From Micrococcales bacterium 72-143 (GTDB taxonomy: Bacteria; Actinomycetota; Actinomycetes; Actinomycetales; Microbacteriaceae): a stretch of DNA of 64,000 nt. The notes under the pieces were generated by a model. That model searched no databases. It was not told where the DNA came from and saw only the letters and a list, made by a program, of their open reading frames with translations. Location: the NCBI GenBank assembly GCA_001898835.1, contig MKVM01000001.1, positions 1,358,466 to 1,422,465 on the forward strand, written 5' to 3'. Of the stretch, positions 8,946 through 17,482 are shown one piece after another (the stretch's first letter is position 1; each line of letters starts with the position of its first letter). A program made the translations under genes and the position numbers.

Positions 8946-9143
8946 TCAGTCCTCCCGCAGCTTCTCCTTGTACTCGTTCTTCGCGTGGACGCGGTCGCGG
9001 TCGGCCTCGGCGCGCTTCACGTCGGCGTCGGCCTTCAACTCGTCGACCTTGTCGCCGATGCGCTCCTTGGTGTCGTCGGCCCACTCGCCGACCTTCTTGC
9101 CGGTGGCCTCGGCCGCATCCTTCGCGTCGTCCAGGAAACCCAT
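8946..9143 (-). CDS. Small highly charged CsbD/YtxH-like protein
   Basis: Sixty-five residues, almost entirely helical and rich in Lys, Asp, Glu and Ala, with no membrane segment. It starts MGFLDDAKDAAEATGKKVG, which resembles small stress proteins (CsbD/YtxH-like) and the MT0933-type proteins of mycobacteria, but no toxin partner lies next to it. The ATG is preceded by a strong GAGGAGG ribosome binding site. It is followed by the hydrolase on the same strand with a 44-bp gap holding a large palindrome. Function unknown; a stress role is inference. Confidence 0.65.
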   Translation of the reverse strand: MGFLDDAKDAAEATGKKVGEWADDTKERIGDKVDELKADADVKRAEADRDRVHAKNEYKEKLRED

Positions 9144-9355
9144 GTCGTCCTCCTCGTGGCAGGAATCTCGCGAGAGTCGGTTCGCCCCCGCACGCCTCCA
9201 TGCAACCCCGGATGCGGTCGCGACGCCACGGGGTTGACAGCGGCGGCCGGGCGTCCTAACCCGCCGCGGGCGTGACGGAATCGTGACCGGTCGACGACCG
9301 AATCGTGATGAAAGTTGGGTGGTGCTCGCATCCCTGCGCTCCTAGCGTGACGAGC

Positions 9356-10255
9356 ATGAGGCACATCCCCCGAACCACAGCAGCCCTCGCCGCGGTGCTC
9401 GCGGCAGGGATCGCCCTCGCCGGATGCTCCGCCGGGTCCTCCGGCGCATCCGATCGGAGCGTGGAGATCCAGCAGGCTCCGCAGGCCGTCGACGGCAGCG
9501 GCGTCTCGATGGAGGACGGGGCCGTCGCGACCCCCGAGGACCAGGCGCTCGTCATCACCGGAACCGTCACGATCACGGCGGAGGACCCCATCGCGGCGGC
9601 CGAGAAGGCCACGGCGATCGCCCTCGCCGCGGGCGGCCGCGTGGACGCGCGCACCGAGTACGCGCCGCGTGACGGCGACGCGGGGAGCGCGACGCTCACC
9701 CTCCGTATCCCCGCCGCCGCCGTCGAGGACGTGCGCGGACGCTTCACAGAGCTCGGCTCCGTCGACGAGACCGACTTCGAGACGGTCTCGGTGGGCGAGC
9801 GGCAGCGCGACCTGGACAGCCGCATCACGACCCTGCGCACCTCGATCGCCCGCTACACGACGTGGCTCGCCGACGCGGACACCACGGCCGACCTCATCGC
9901 GCTCGAGTCGGCCATCTCGGACCGCCAGAGCGAGCTCGAGTCGCTCGAGGCACAGCAGCGCGCCCTCGCCGACCAGGTGGCGATGTCGACGATCACCGTG
10001 ACCCTGCGCTCGGAGGCGCTCGCCCCGCCGCCCGAGGGACCGACATCCTTCTGGGAGGGTCTCGTCGCGGGGTGGAACGCGTTCGCCGGCTTCTGGGCGG
10101 CCGTCGCGGTCGGCCTGGGGGTCGCGCTGCCCTGGCTCGTGCTGCTCGTGATCGTGACGGCGGTCGTCGTCGTGCTCGCGCGGCGGGCCGGCCGCGCGAC
10201 GCCGGTGCCCGCCCCGGCGGTGCGTCCCGCATCCGGAGACGACGCGCCGGCATGA
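9356..10255 (+). CDS. DUF4349 domain lipoprotein
   Basis: Envelope lipoprotein of 299 residues: signal peptide with lipobox LAGC (Cys about 23), a short acidic spacer, a DUF4349 domain, a coiled-coil stretch (about 155-205), and one transmembrane helix near the C-terminus followed by a basic tail. A reading frame open from a GTG at 9305 would spoil the signal peptide, and a -10 box TAGCGT (9343-9348) lies 7 nt before the ATG at 9356, so the latter start is chosen. Two copies of GAATCGTGA lie upstream near 9276-9310. Function in the family is not established. Confidence 0.8.
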   Translation: MRHIPRTTAALAAVLAAGIALAGCSAGSSGASDRSVEIQQAPQAVDGSGVSMEDGAVATPEDQALVITGTVTITAEDPIAAAEKATAIALAAGGRVDARTEYAPRDGDAGSATLTLRIPAAAVEDVRGRFTELGSVDETDFETVSVGERQRDLDSRITTLRTSIARYTTWLADADTTADLIALESAISDRQSELESLEAQQRALADQVAMSTITVTLRSEALAPPPEGPTSFWEGLVAGWNAFAGFWAAVAVGLGVALPWLVLLVIVTAVVVVLARRAGRATPVPAPAVRPASGDDAPA

Positions 10256-10265
10256 TGCACCCGCG

Positions 10266-10314
10266 CCCCCGACATGTGGACACCGTTCACATGTCGGGGG
10301 TTTCCGGCTAGCCT
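10266..10314 (+). promoter_or_regulatory. 13-bp palindrome overlapping the -35 of the MFS promoter
   Basis: CCCCCGACATGTG (10266-10278) and its exact complement (10288-10300) are separated by 9 bp. A promoter TTCACA (10286-10291), 17-bp spacer, TAGCCT (10309-10314) ends 6 nt before the GTG of the MFS gene. The palindrome overlaps the -35 and also follows the DUF4349 stop by 10 bp, so it may act as operator, terminator or both. Confidence 0.6.
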
Positions 10315-10320
10315 GAGCCG

Positions 10321-11694
10321 GTGCGCACCTTCCTGCAGGTCCTCCTCAACACCGGGATAGCGAACGTCACCACGAGCTACCTGTGGTTCGCGCTCACCTT
10401 CTGGGTGTACCTCGAGACGCGCTCCGTGCTCGCGACGGGCATCATCGGCGGCGCCTACATGCTGCTCGTCGCCCTGTTCTCCATGGCGTTCGGCACCATC
10501 GTCGACCGCCACCGCAAGCACCGGGTCATGGTGTTCGCGAGCATCGTCACGCTCATCGCCTTCGGCATCGCGGGCGGCCTCTACCTGCTCTACCCGGAGG
10601 CGCAGCTCGTCGACATCGGCGGGCCGGCGTTCTGGTTCTTCACCACCATCATCCTCATCGGCGCGGTCGTCGAGAACATGCGCAACATCGCGCTCTCGAC
10701 GACCGTCACCCTGCTCGTCCCCGAGGAGCGCCACGCCAACGCCAACGGCATGGTCGGCACCGTGCAGGGCCTCGCCTTCACGGTCACGAGCGTCTTCAGC
10801 GGCCTCTCCATCGGGCTGCTGGGGATGGGGTGGACGCTCGCGATCGCGCTCGTGCTGACCGCGGGGTCGCTGCTGCACCTGCTGTTCCTGCGCATCCCCG
10901 AGGAGGAGCCCGCCCGCGACGCCGCCCGCACGGGGCTCGTCGACCTCCGCGGCAGCATCGCCGCCGTGCGCGCCGCCACGGGGCTCTTCGCCCTCATCAT
11001 CTTCTCGACCTTCAACAACCTCATCGGCGGCGTCTACATGGCCCTCATGGACCCGTACGGCCTCGAGCTGTTCCCCGTCGAGTGGTGGGGCGTCGTGCTC
11101 GGCATCACCTCGACGGGGTTCATCATCGGCGGCATCGTCATCGCGCGGTTCGGGCTCGGGCGCAACCCCATCCGCACGATGCTGTTGCTCGTGATGGCGA
11201 TGGGCGTGCTCGGCGCGGTCTTCACGCTCCGCGACTGGTGGTGGCTCTATGCGGGCGGCATCTGGCTCTACATGATGCTCATCCCGGCGGTCGAGGCCTC
11301 CGAGCAGACCGTCATCCAGCGGGTCGTGCCGTTCGCGACCCAGGGACGCGTGTTCGGCTTCGCCGCCGCGTTCGAGTCCGCCGCGGCCCCCGTCACGGCG
11401 TTCCTCATCGCCCCGATCGCGGAGTTCCTCATCATCCCGTACATGGACTCCGAGGCGGGGCGGCAGCAGTGGGGGTGGCTGCTCGGCGACGGCGAGGCGC
11501 GCGGGATCGCGCTCGTGTTCCTCGTGGCGGGGCTCGTCATGGTGGTCGCCGCGGGCGCGGCGTTCCTCACCCGCTCCTACCGGCGGATCTCTGCCCTCTA
11601 CCTCGACCAGCGCGAGTCGGTGGCCGCCGAGGAGTCGGAGCTGCCCCCGTCGAGCCGCGCCGCCGTCAGCGGGAGCGACGGATCGCCGAGTTGA
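10321..11694 (+). CDS. MFS transporter
   Basis: Membrane carrier of 457 residues with about 12 hydrophobic segments and a DRHRKHR-type basic loop between helices 2 and 3, which marks the major facilitator superfamily; overall it resembles DHA3-type exporters. The C-terminal 35 residues are polar and acidic. Substrate unknown. The GTG start has no Shine-Dalgarno sequence but has a full -35/-10 promoter ending 6 nt before it, suggesting a leaderless transcript. Its 3' end overlaps the convergent next gene by 29 bp. Confidence 0.83.
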   Translation: MRTFLQVLLNTGIANVTTSYLWFALTFWVYLETRSVLATGIIGGAYMLLVALFSMAFGTIVDRHRKHRVMVFASIVTLIAFGIAGGLYLLYPEAQLVDIGGPAFWFFTTIILIGAVVENMRNIALSTTVTLLVPEERHANANGMVGTVQGLAFTVTSVFSGLSIGLLGMGWTLAIALVLTAGSLLHLLFLRIPEEEPARDAARTGLVDLRGSIAAVRAATGLFALIIFSTFNNLIGGVYMALMDPYGLELFPVEWWGVVLGITSTGFIIGGIVIARFGLGRNPIRTMLLLVMAMGVLGAVFTLRDWWWLYAGGIWLYMMLIPAVEASEQTVIQRVVPFATQGRVFGFAAAFESAAAPVTAFLIAPIAEFLIIPYMDSEAGRQQWGWLLGDGEARGIALVFLVAGLVMVVAAGAAFLTRSYRRISALYLDQRESVAAEESELPPSSRAAVSGSDGSPS

Positions 11695-12037
11695 GCCAGA
11701 GCGCGGCGGCGCCCGTGGCGAGGGCGAGCACGAGCGGCACGACGATGAAGAGCGCGTCGCCGCGGATGACGCCCACGATCGTGTCGAGCACGTCGACGAC
11801 GGCGAGCGCGGCCGCCGCGAGCACGGCGCCCGCCGGCCAGCGGGCGATCGAGACGGCGATCGCGATGAAGAGGAACACGAGGCTGCGGCCCGTCGCGTAC
11901 AGGAAGCTCTCGCTCCACCCGGACGCCACCAGGTCGTAGATCGCGAGCCCGAGCCCCGCGAACGCGGTCACGAGCGTGATGCCGACCGTGACGCGGAACG
12001 GCACGGCGACCGAGGGCACGAGCGCGGGGATGTCCAT
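11666..12037 (-). CDS. Small multi-pass membrane protein, unknown
   Basis: A 123-residue protein with four hydrophobic segments separated by short loops and a basic C-terminus (RRSR). No recognised domain. An ATG at 12046 would add MGA, but the -10-like CACAAT lies 7 nt before the ATG at 12037, matching the leaderless spacing seen elsewhere here, so the shorter form is preferred. It overlaps the 3' end of the MFS gene antisense by 29 bp. Confidence 0.65.
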   Translation of the reverse strand: MDIPALVPSVAVPFRVTVGITLVTAFAGLGLAIYDLVASGWSESFLYATGRSLVFLFIAIAVSIARWPAGAVLAAAALAVVDVLDTIVGVIRGDALFIVVPLVLALATGAAALWLNSAIRRSR

Positions 12038-12098
12038 GGCGCCCATTGTGCACCGCCGGTGCGGCCCGGCGGCAGGGGCGCGCCCCGATCGGGTCGCC

Positions 12099-12515
12099 TC
12101 AGGCGGCCGCTCGCACGAGGGCGAGCAGCGCCTCGCCGTAGGCCTCCGTCGCGTCCTCCGCCTCGAACACCGTGACCAGACCCGCGCGCTCGGTGGTCAC
12201 CCGGTAGCGCGCACCGGCGCCCTCCGGGATCCGCTCCAGCGACCGGAAGGCGCCGCGCAGCAGCTCCCGCAGCTGCTCCTCGCGCGGCAGCCACAGGGCG
12301 TCGTCGAGGGCGACGGAGTCGAGCGCCCACTCGGTCGTGCCGTTGAAGCCGAGCACCGTGCCGGTCGGATAGTGGTGGGCCTCGATCGTCATGTCGCTCA
12401 CCGTGAACACGTCGCCCTCGAACTCGCCACCCTCCAGTTGGAAGGCGTCGCCGGAGGCGGGGGTCCAGATCACCCCCGCCTCGCGCAGCTCACGGGCGAG
12501 ACGCGTCGAGATCAC
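12099..12515 (-). CDS. Hypothetical cytoplasmic protein
   Basis: A 138-residue soluble protein with no signal or membrane segment. It opens ISTRLARELREAGVIWTPA and continues with a sequence that looks like a small alpha/beta domain; I recognise it only as an uncharacterised actinobacterial protein. The GTG at 12515 is chosen; an upstream GTG at 12554 would overlap the preceding lipoprotein gene by 23 bp. It follows that gene on the same strand and may be its operon partner. Confidence 0.55.
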   Translation of the reverse strand: MISTRLARELREAGVIWTPASGDAFQLEGGEFEGDVFTVSDMTIEAHHYPTGTVLGFNGTTEWALDSVALDDALWLPREEQLRELLRGAFRSLERIPEGAGARYRVTTERAGLVTVFEAEDATEAYGEALLALVRAAA

Positions 12516-12531
12516 GTCTCCAGTCTGCCGC

Positions 12532-14073
12532 TCAACCGCGGGGAGCGGGTCCACCCTGGCCGCTGCCCGGCTGCGGTCCCCCGGCCGGGCCGCCGCCCAT
12601 GCCGCCTGAGGCCTCCCCCGCGCTGCCCGTTCCGGCGGAGACGCCGTCGACGAGGGCCGTGTAGCTCTGCCCGTCGACCACGTCGGCCGTGCTCACGACG
12701 ACGCTCGCGAAGCGCTTCGCGGCGGTGACCTCTGCGACGACGTCGCCGTCTGCATCCGTCACCTGCACGACCGCCCCGGCCTCGCCCGACGCGGCGATCG
12801 CGACGAAGCCCTGGGCCGAGTCGGCGTCCGGCGTCTCGGCCATGCCCGCGCTGCCGATCGCGATGAGCGTGCCGCCCGAGATCGTGAACGCGCCGTTGGT
12901 GTCGAGCGCGCCGTTGCCGTCGTCGGTCGGACCCTGCACGGTGACCGTGCCGCCGGTCATCTCGAGCGAGCCGTTCGAGTCGAGGCCGTCGCCCTGCGCG
13001 TTCACGGTGAGGGTGCCGCCGGAGATCGAGAGCAGCTGACCGCCGTCGGCCATGTCGCCGCCCATGCCGCCCGCGGCCGAGGTGGCGCCGGATGCGTTGA
13101 GGCCGTCGTCCGACGAGGTCACGTCGATCTCTCCGCCGGCGATCGAGATCGTGAAGCTCTCGATCCCCTCGTCCGAGTTCGCGACCACGACGCGGCCGCC
13201 CTCGATGACGAGCACGACCTCCGAATGCAGGCCGTCGCCCGTCGCGTCGACCGTGAGCTCGCCGTCGGTCACGACGATGTCGGTCTGCGCGTCGAGGCCG
13301 TCGTCGCCCGCAGTGAGGTCGAGGGTGCCGCCGGCGATCTCGATCCAGCCCTGCGTCTCGTCGCCGTCCTGGTCGGACTTCAGGGCATCGCCGCCCGCCT
13401 CGACGGTGAGCTCCCCGCCCTTCACGACGAGCGCGTCGTGGCCGCGGAGCCCGTCGTCGCCCGCCGTGACCTCGATCGTGCCGGACAGGACGACGAGGTC
13501 GTCGCTCGTCGAGATGCCGTCGTCGGATGCCGTCACGGTGAGCGCGCCCGACCCCGAGATCGTGAGGTCCGCGTCGGATGCGATCGCGGCGTGGAACTCG
13601 GCGTCGGCGGCGTAGCTCGCCCCCGCGTCCGAGACCGTGTTCGAGCTGCCGTCCTCGAGGTGGATGCCGACGTCGTCGGCGCTCGTCACCTGGATGGCGG
13701 GACCGTCGGAGCCCCCGATGTCGGCGCCGTCGAGGATGAGAACGACGAGCGCGTCGTCGCCGGCGTCGATCACGACACCGCCCGCGTAGTCGCCGGAGAG
13801 CCGGTAGACGCCCGCCTCGGTGATGGTGACGGTGTCGTCGGATGCGGCGAGCGGGGTCGCGGCCGAGGCGTCCCACTCGTCGTCGTTCACCGTCGTGGCA
13901 TCCGAGTCGGCGGCGAGGATCGCGTCCGCCGACAGCTCGGCGGGACGTTCGATCGTGGATGCGCTGGTCGCGGTGCCGTCCTGGCTCGTCGCGGCGACGG
14001 CGCAGCCGGTGAGGCCGAGGGCGGCGGCGAGCGCCGCGGCGGACAGCAGGGCTGTGGTTCGACGGGTGGGCAT
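12532..14073 (-). CDS. Cthe_2159-like beta-helix carbohydrate-binding lipoprotein
   Basis: Surface lipoprotein of 513 residues with lipobox LTGC (Cys about 26). The body is about ten imperfect repeats of the form GDDGLxAxxxIxVxxGxLTV, rich in Asp and Gly, the pattern of the Cthe_2159 calcium-binding beta-helix family, which in Clostridium thermocellum binds acidic polysaccharide. The C-terminus is a Gly/Pro tail. The ATG at 14073 follows AAGGAGA. It is the last gene of a run with a VTC-domain protein and a DUF4956 membrane protein on the same strand, 34 bp after the former, so a shared function at the cell surface is likely. Confidence 0.8.
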   Translation of the reverse strand: MPTRRTTALLSAAALAAALGLTGCAVAATSQDGTATSASTIERPAELSADAILAADSDATTVNDDEWDASAATPLAASDDTVTITEAGVYRLSGDYAGGVVIDAGDDALVVLILDGADIGGSDGPAIQVTSADDVGIHLEDGSSNTVSDAGASYAADAEFHAAIASDADLTISGSGALTVTASDDGISTSDDLVVLSGTIEVTAGDDGLRGHDALVVKGGELTVEAGGDALKSDQDGDETQGWIEIAGGTLDLTAGDDGLDAQTDIVVTDGELTVDATGDGLHSEVVLVIEGGRVVVANSDEGIESFTISIAGGEIDVTSSDDGLNASGATSAAGGMGGDMADGGQLLSISGGTLTVNAQGDGLDSNGSLEMTGGTVTVQGPTDDGNGALDTNGAFTISGGTLIAIGSAGMAETPDADSAQGFVAIAASGEAGAVVQVTDADGDVVAEVTAAKRFASVVVSTADVVDGQSYTALVDGVSAGTGSAGEASGGMGGGPAGGPQPGSGQGGPAPRG

Positions 14074-14107
14074 CGGGGTCTCCTTCCGGGAGGGGGTCGG
14101 GGGTCGT

Positions 14108-14863
14108 TCAGGCGGCGCGGTCGAAGTGCCGCCGCAGCACGCGGTTCCACTTGTGGGAGGGCAGCTCGGGCCGCAGCGCCGCGAGCCCCGTGCCGAACTT
14201 CGACACGGTCGCCGGCCGGTGGCCGCTCCGCCAGAGCAGGCGGTCGAGCTCGGATGCGGCGCCCGCCGACTTGGTCTCGACGATCGCGAGACCGGGGAGC
14301 GCGAGCTCGTCGCCCGCCGCGTCCTCCCACGACAGCTCGGTGTCGACGGTGGCGCGGCTGCCGGAGCCCGGCAGGTAGAGCGTCTCCCGCACGTAGCGGG
14401 TGACGAGCGTGGGCTGCAGCCGGTCGGGCTCGTGCAGCCCGAGCTCGTCGAGCGGCGGGCCGGCGTAGGCGAGCCCCGCCTCGGTGAGTTCGGCGCGGTG
14501 CTCGATCTCGTACGCGAGCCGCTCCTTGACGGTCGCGCTGCGGGCACCCTTGGTCTTGAGCTCGAGGTAGGCGTCGCCCGTGTCGAGGTAGGCGCGCGTG
14601 CGCAGCTTGAAGCGGCGGCGGCGGCCGAGGGCGGCCATCCGGTAGCTCAGCAGGTCGTCGGTGTCGAAGTACACCGACTCGTAGAGAGAGCCGCGGGCGC
14701 CGTCGATCTCGAGCACCCGCGCGTCGGGGACGGAGGCGAGCACCCGCGCCGCGTCGCCGCACGGCAGCACGTACTTGCGGTCGATGCGGGTCTGCAGGGC
14801 GGCGAGCTCGAGCAGCTCGGCGAGGGCGATCGGGTCGAGGGAGGCGGGGGCGAGCGGCGACAT
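14108..14863 (-). CDS. VTC/polyphosphate-polymerase-fold protein
   Basis: Cytoplasmic protein of 251 residues with the VTC tunnel fold: TRIDRKYVLP near residues 23-32, SVYFDTDDLLSYR, the basic strand FKLRTRAYL, ELKTKG, and ETKSAG near the C-terminus. These Lys, Arg and Glu positions match residues that bind phosphate and metal in the eukaryotic Vtc4 polymerase and the triphosphate-tunnel superfamily. Whether it makes polyphosphate is inference; bacterial members are usually only annotated. Its ATG overlaps the stop of the DUF4956 gene by 1 bp (TGATG), so the two are translated together. Confidence 0.82.
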   Translation of the reverse strand: MSPLAPASLDPIALAELLELAALQTRIDRKYVLPCGDAARVLASVPDARVLEIDGARGSLYESVYFDTDDLLSYRMAALGRRRRFKLRTRAYLDTGDAYLELKTKGARSATVKERLAYEIEHRAELTEAGLAYAGPPLDELGLHEPDRLQPTLVTRYVRETLYLPGSGSRATVDTELSWEDAAGDELALPGLAIVETKSAGAASELDRLLWRSGHRPATVSKFGTGLAALRPELPSHKWNRVLRRHFDRAA

Positions 14864-15468
14864 CAGCGGACCTCGCTCCCTGCGGTGTGGTGATCTCGAG
14901 CCGCGTCGGCCTCCGACCGGCGCCCCTCGACCACCTCGTACCGCACCTCGACGAGCGTCGAGTCGTCGACCAGGTCGAGCTCGCGCACGCTCACGCGGTG
15001 CACGCGGGCGCCGAGCGTGCGCTCGAGCGCGGCGCGCAGGGCGAGCTCGTCGGGGTAGGCCTGGTCGAGCCGCACGAGCTGCTGCCGGTAGCGACGCAGC
15101 ACGAGGCGGCTGTCGCCGGCCGCCAGCACGAGCACGACGACGGCCATGAGCCCGAGCGAGACCCACGGGGCACCCGAGCCGAGGCCGCCGACGAGACCCA
15201 GCGCGAGGGCGGCGAAGTAGTAGGCGACCTCGTGCTGCTCGATCTCGGAGGAGCGCAGGCGGATGATCGACAGCACCCCGAAGAGGCCGAGCCCGATCCC
15301 GAGCCCCACCGCCGAGGTGCCGAGCACGATCGACACGGCGAGCACGCCCACGTTGACCGTGAGGAAGGCCACGACGAGGTCGCGCCGGCGGTGCCGAGGA
15401 ACGTACAGCGCGAACACGAGCACGGCGATGCCGACGAGGTCGGCGGCGATGAGGAGCAGGGCGTCCAT
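14863..15468 (-). CDS. DUF4956 membrane protein
   Basis: A 201-residue protein with about four membrane helices in the first 120 residues, including the conserved GLGLFGVLSIIRLRSSEI segment, then a soluble C-terminal domain (about 125-200). This matches DUF4956, whose function is unknown but which commonly sits beside VTC-domain and CotH-kinase genes. It heads the three-gene unit and overlaps the VTC gene by 1 bp. The ATG follows GGGAGACCCC. No promoter element could be assigned with confidence in the 222-bp gap upstream. Confidence 0.8.
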   Translation of the reverse strand: MDALLLIAADLVGIAVLVFALYVPRHRRRDLVVAFLTVNVGVLAVSIVLGTSAVGLGIGLGLFGVLSIIRLRSSEIEQHEVAYYFAALALGLVGGLGSGAPWVSLGLMAVVVLVLAAGDSRLVLRRYRQQLVRLDQAYPDELALRAALERTLGARVHRVSVRELDLVDDSTLVEVRYEVVEGRRSEADAARDHHTAGSEVR

Positions 15469-15690
15469 GGGGTCTCCCGGATGACGGTGGGTGTGCGACT
15501 CCCCCAGTACGCCAGCCCCGCCTCGTCCGTCCCCTGGTCGCGGCTATGCCGTTCCTGGGAATCCGCACGATCGGATGCGGCGCAATACGAAGTCATGAAC
15601 CGCAACGTCGGGACGCAAACGGGGCCCGCATCCGTCGGCGATGACAGGATCGGCAGGTCGCCGTGAGGTCCGCGGCGGGAGGAGGTGCGC

Positions 15691-16272
15691 ATGAGCGAGA
15701 CGATCCGCGTGGTCGGGGTGAGCGGAAGCCCGACCGACCCCTCGCGCACGAGCGCGCTCGTGCGGCGCGTGACGGAGGCGTTCGCCGAGAGGCTCGACGG
15801 ACGCGCGGAGGTCATCGAGCTCGCGAACGTGCTGCCCGCCCTCGCCGCGGGTGGCTACCGCCCGAACCTCGGCCCCGCGGCCCAGGAGGCGCTCGACGCC
15901 GTGGAGACCGCCGACGTGCTCGTCGTCGGCTCGCCCGCCTACCGCGCCACCTACTCGGGGCTGTTCAAGCTGTTCTTCGACTACGTGGGGCAGTACGCGC
16001 TCGTCGACACCCCGATCGTGCTCACCGCCACCGGCGGCTCCGACCGCCACGCGCTCCTCGTGGAGCACCAGATGCGTCCGCTGTTCGGCTTCTTCCAGGC
16101 ACTCACGCTGCCGCTCGGCATCTTCGCGAACGAGCGCGACTTCACCGACTACCAGGTGACCTCCGACGACCTGGAGGAGCGCATCGCGACCTCGCTGACG
16201 CGCGCCCTGCCGCTCGTGCGCAGCCAGCTCGCGGCGAACCGCGCGACGCGCGAGCCGGCGCTGCTCGGCTGA
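15691..16272 (+). CDS. NADPH-dependent FMN reductase
   Basis: Flavodoxin-like reductase of 193 residues. The FMN-binding loop GVSGSPTDPSRTSAL is at about residues 8-22 and SPAYRATYSGLFK at about 83-95, matching MsuE/SsuE-type FMN reductases that supply reduced flavin to two-component monooxygenases. No monooxygenase is adjacent. The ATG at 15691 follows GGGAGGAGG; an upstream GTG would remove proper spacing. A small inverted repeat follows its stop. Confidence 0.85.
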   Translation: MSETIRVVGVSGSPTDPSRTSALVRRVTEAFAERLDGRAEVIELANVLPALAAGGYRPNLGPAAQEALDAVETADVLVVGSPAYRATYSGLFKLFFDYVGQYALVDTPIVLTATGGSDRHALLVEHQMRPLFGFFQALTLPLGIFANERDFTDYQVTSDDLEERIATSLTRALPLVRSQLAANRATREPALLG

Positions 16273-16297
16273 GAGCTCGTCTCCTCCCGAGAGCTCT
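16272..16297 (+). terminator. Short inverted repeat after FMN reductase
   Basis: AGAGCTC (16272-16278) and GAGCTCT (16291-16297) form 7-bp arms with a 12-nt loop, starting at the FMN reductase stop codon. No T-run follows, so termination strength is uncertain. Confidence 0.35.
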
Positions 16298-16379
16298 ACC
16301 TATCGAGTTCTCCACGGATCCGTGCGAGGCCCGGCATCCGGGCGCAGAACGCTTCGTAATGTGGGCGTGGCGCGAGAGG

Positions 16380-16670
16380 ATGGAGGCGATGTACGTGTCG
16401 ATCGAGGTGCTGACGACGATCGGCAGCTTCACGGGGCTGCTGGTCGCCATCGTCGCGGGCTTCGGGTGGACGATCCGCCGCTCGGACGCACAGCTCCAGC
16501 AGCTCGGCGACCGGCTGGACGGCCGGATCGACCGGCTCGAGGAACGCCTGGACGCTCGGATCGATCGCCTGGAGGAACGGTTCGACGTCCTGACGCACGA
16601 GGTCATCGAGATCAAGATCGCCGTCGCCCGGCTCGAGGGTCCGCTACCGCGACTCGTTCCCGCGCGCTGA
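16380..16670 (+). CDS. Small membrane-anchored coiled-coil protein
   Basis: A 96-residue protein: one transmembrane helix (about 10-30), then a coiled coil built from an 11-residue repeat, RLDGRIDRLEE followed by RLDARIDRLEE, then RFDVLTHEVIEIKIAVARLEG. The repeat period of 11 suggests a right-handed or mixed coiled coil. Similar proteins are uncharacterised. Start codons at 16359, 16380 and 16389 are all in frame; 16380 has the best upstream purine run. It is convergent with the siderophore-interacting protein gene. Confidence 0.6.
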   Translation: MEAMYVSIEVLTTIGSFTGLLVAIVAGFGWTIRRSDAQLQQLGDRLDGRIDRLEERLDARIDRLEERFDVLTHEVIEIKIAVARLEGPLPRLVPAR

Positions 16671-16681
16671 CGCCGCGCGGG

Positions 16682-17482
16682 TCACATGTAGGCCTTGCCC
16701 TCCCGCCAGTAGCCCACGAAGGCGATGCGGTCCTTGGGCACGTGGTGCTCGGCGACGAGCCAGCGGCGCAGGGTCGTCGGCAGCGACTGCTCGCCGACGA
16801 GGTAGGCCGTGAAGGGCTCCCCGGGAAGCGCGGCGCCCTGCACCGCCGCGAGCACCGTCGCGCCGGGCTTCGCCCCGTCCTCCCGCACGACCCAGCGCAC
16901 CTCGACACCGTCGGGCGCCTCGTGCGGCTGGGCGTCGGCGGCATCCGGCACCTCGACCCAGGCGGCGCCGCGGTGGTGCCGGGGCAGCGAGCGGAGGATG
17001 CCGAGCACGGCCGGCAGGCCCGTGTCGTCGGCGACGAGCAGATGGCTCTCGATGCCGTCGCGCAGGTCGTAGCCGGGACCCTGGTCGATGATCGCGAGGC
17101 GCTCGCCCGGCTGGGCCGAGCGCGCCCACGGGGCGGCGACGCCGGCATCCCCGTGCACGACGAAGTCGATGTCGAGCTCCTTCTGCTCGCGGCGCAGCTC
17201 GCGCACCGTGTAACAGCGCATGACGGGGCGGGTGTCCTGGGCCATGCCCATGAACTTGAGGGTGCCGAGCACGTCGACCTTCTTCGGCAGGCGACCGAGC
17301 GCGTCGTCGTGGGCCGGGCGCGGGAGGAAGAGCCGGAACCACTGGTCGAAGCCGTGGTCGGGGTAGGCGGCGAGGTCCTCCCCCGCGACGGTGACGCGCA
17401 CCATGTGGGGGCTCACCTGCTCGGTGCGCACGACCTCCAGCAGGGCGTGGGCGTCGTACTTGCGGGCATCGCGGAAACTCAT
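16682..17482 (-). CDS. Siderophore-interacting protein (ferric-siderophore reductase type)
   Basis: Cytoplasmic FAD/NAD(P)H oxidoreductase of 266 residues that releases iron from siderophores or heme-like ligands by reduction. N-terminal FAD domain with MRCYTVREL and DFVVHG; C-terminal SIP domain with LLVADDTGLPAVLGIL, YLVGEQS and the closing VGYWREGKA. It is the last gene of a four-gene unit behind an ECF importer, its ATG overlapping the EcfT stop by 4 bp (ATGA). The iron box before the first gene supports an iron role. Family members include YqjH/ViuB. Confidence 0.88.
   Translation of the reverse strand: MSFRDARKYDAHALLEVVRTEQVSPHMVRVTVAGEDLAAYPDHGFDQWFRLFLPRPAHDDALGRLPKKVDVLGTLKFMGMAQDTRPVMRCYTVRELRREQKELDIDFVVHGDAGVAAPWARSAQPGERLAIIDQGPGYDLRDGIESHLLVADDTGLPAVLGILRSLPRHHRGAAWVEVPDAADAQPHEAPDGVEVRWVVREDGAKPGATVLAAVQGAALPGEPFTAYLVGEQSLPTTLRRWLVAEHHVPKDRIAFVGYWREGKAYM

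Noticed and set aside
8946-9143. A toxin-antitoxin antitoxin (MT0933-like)
   Set aside because: The N-terminus looks similar, but there is no START-domain toxin gene or any toxin-like partner beside it.
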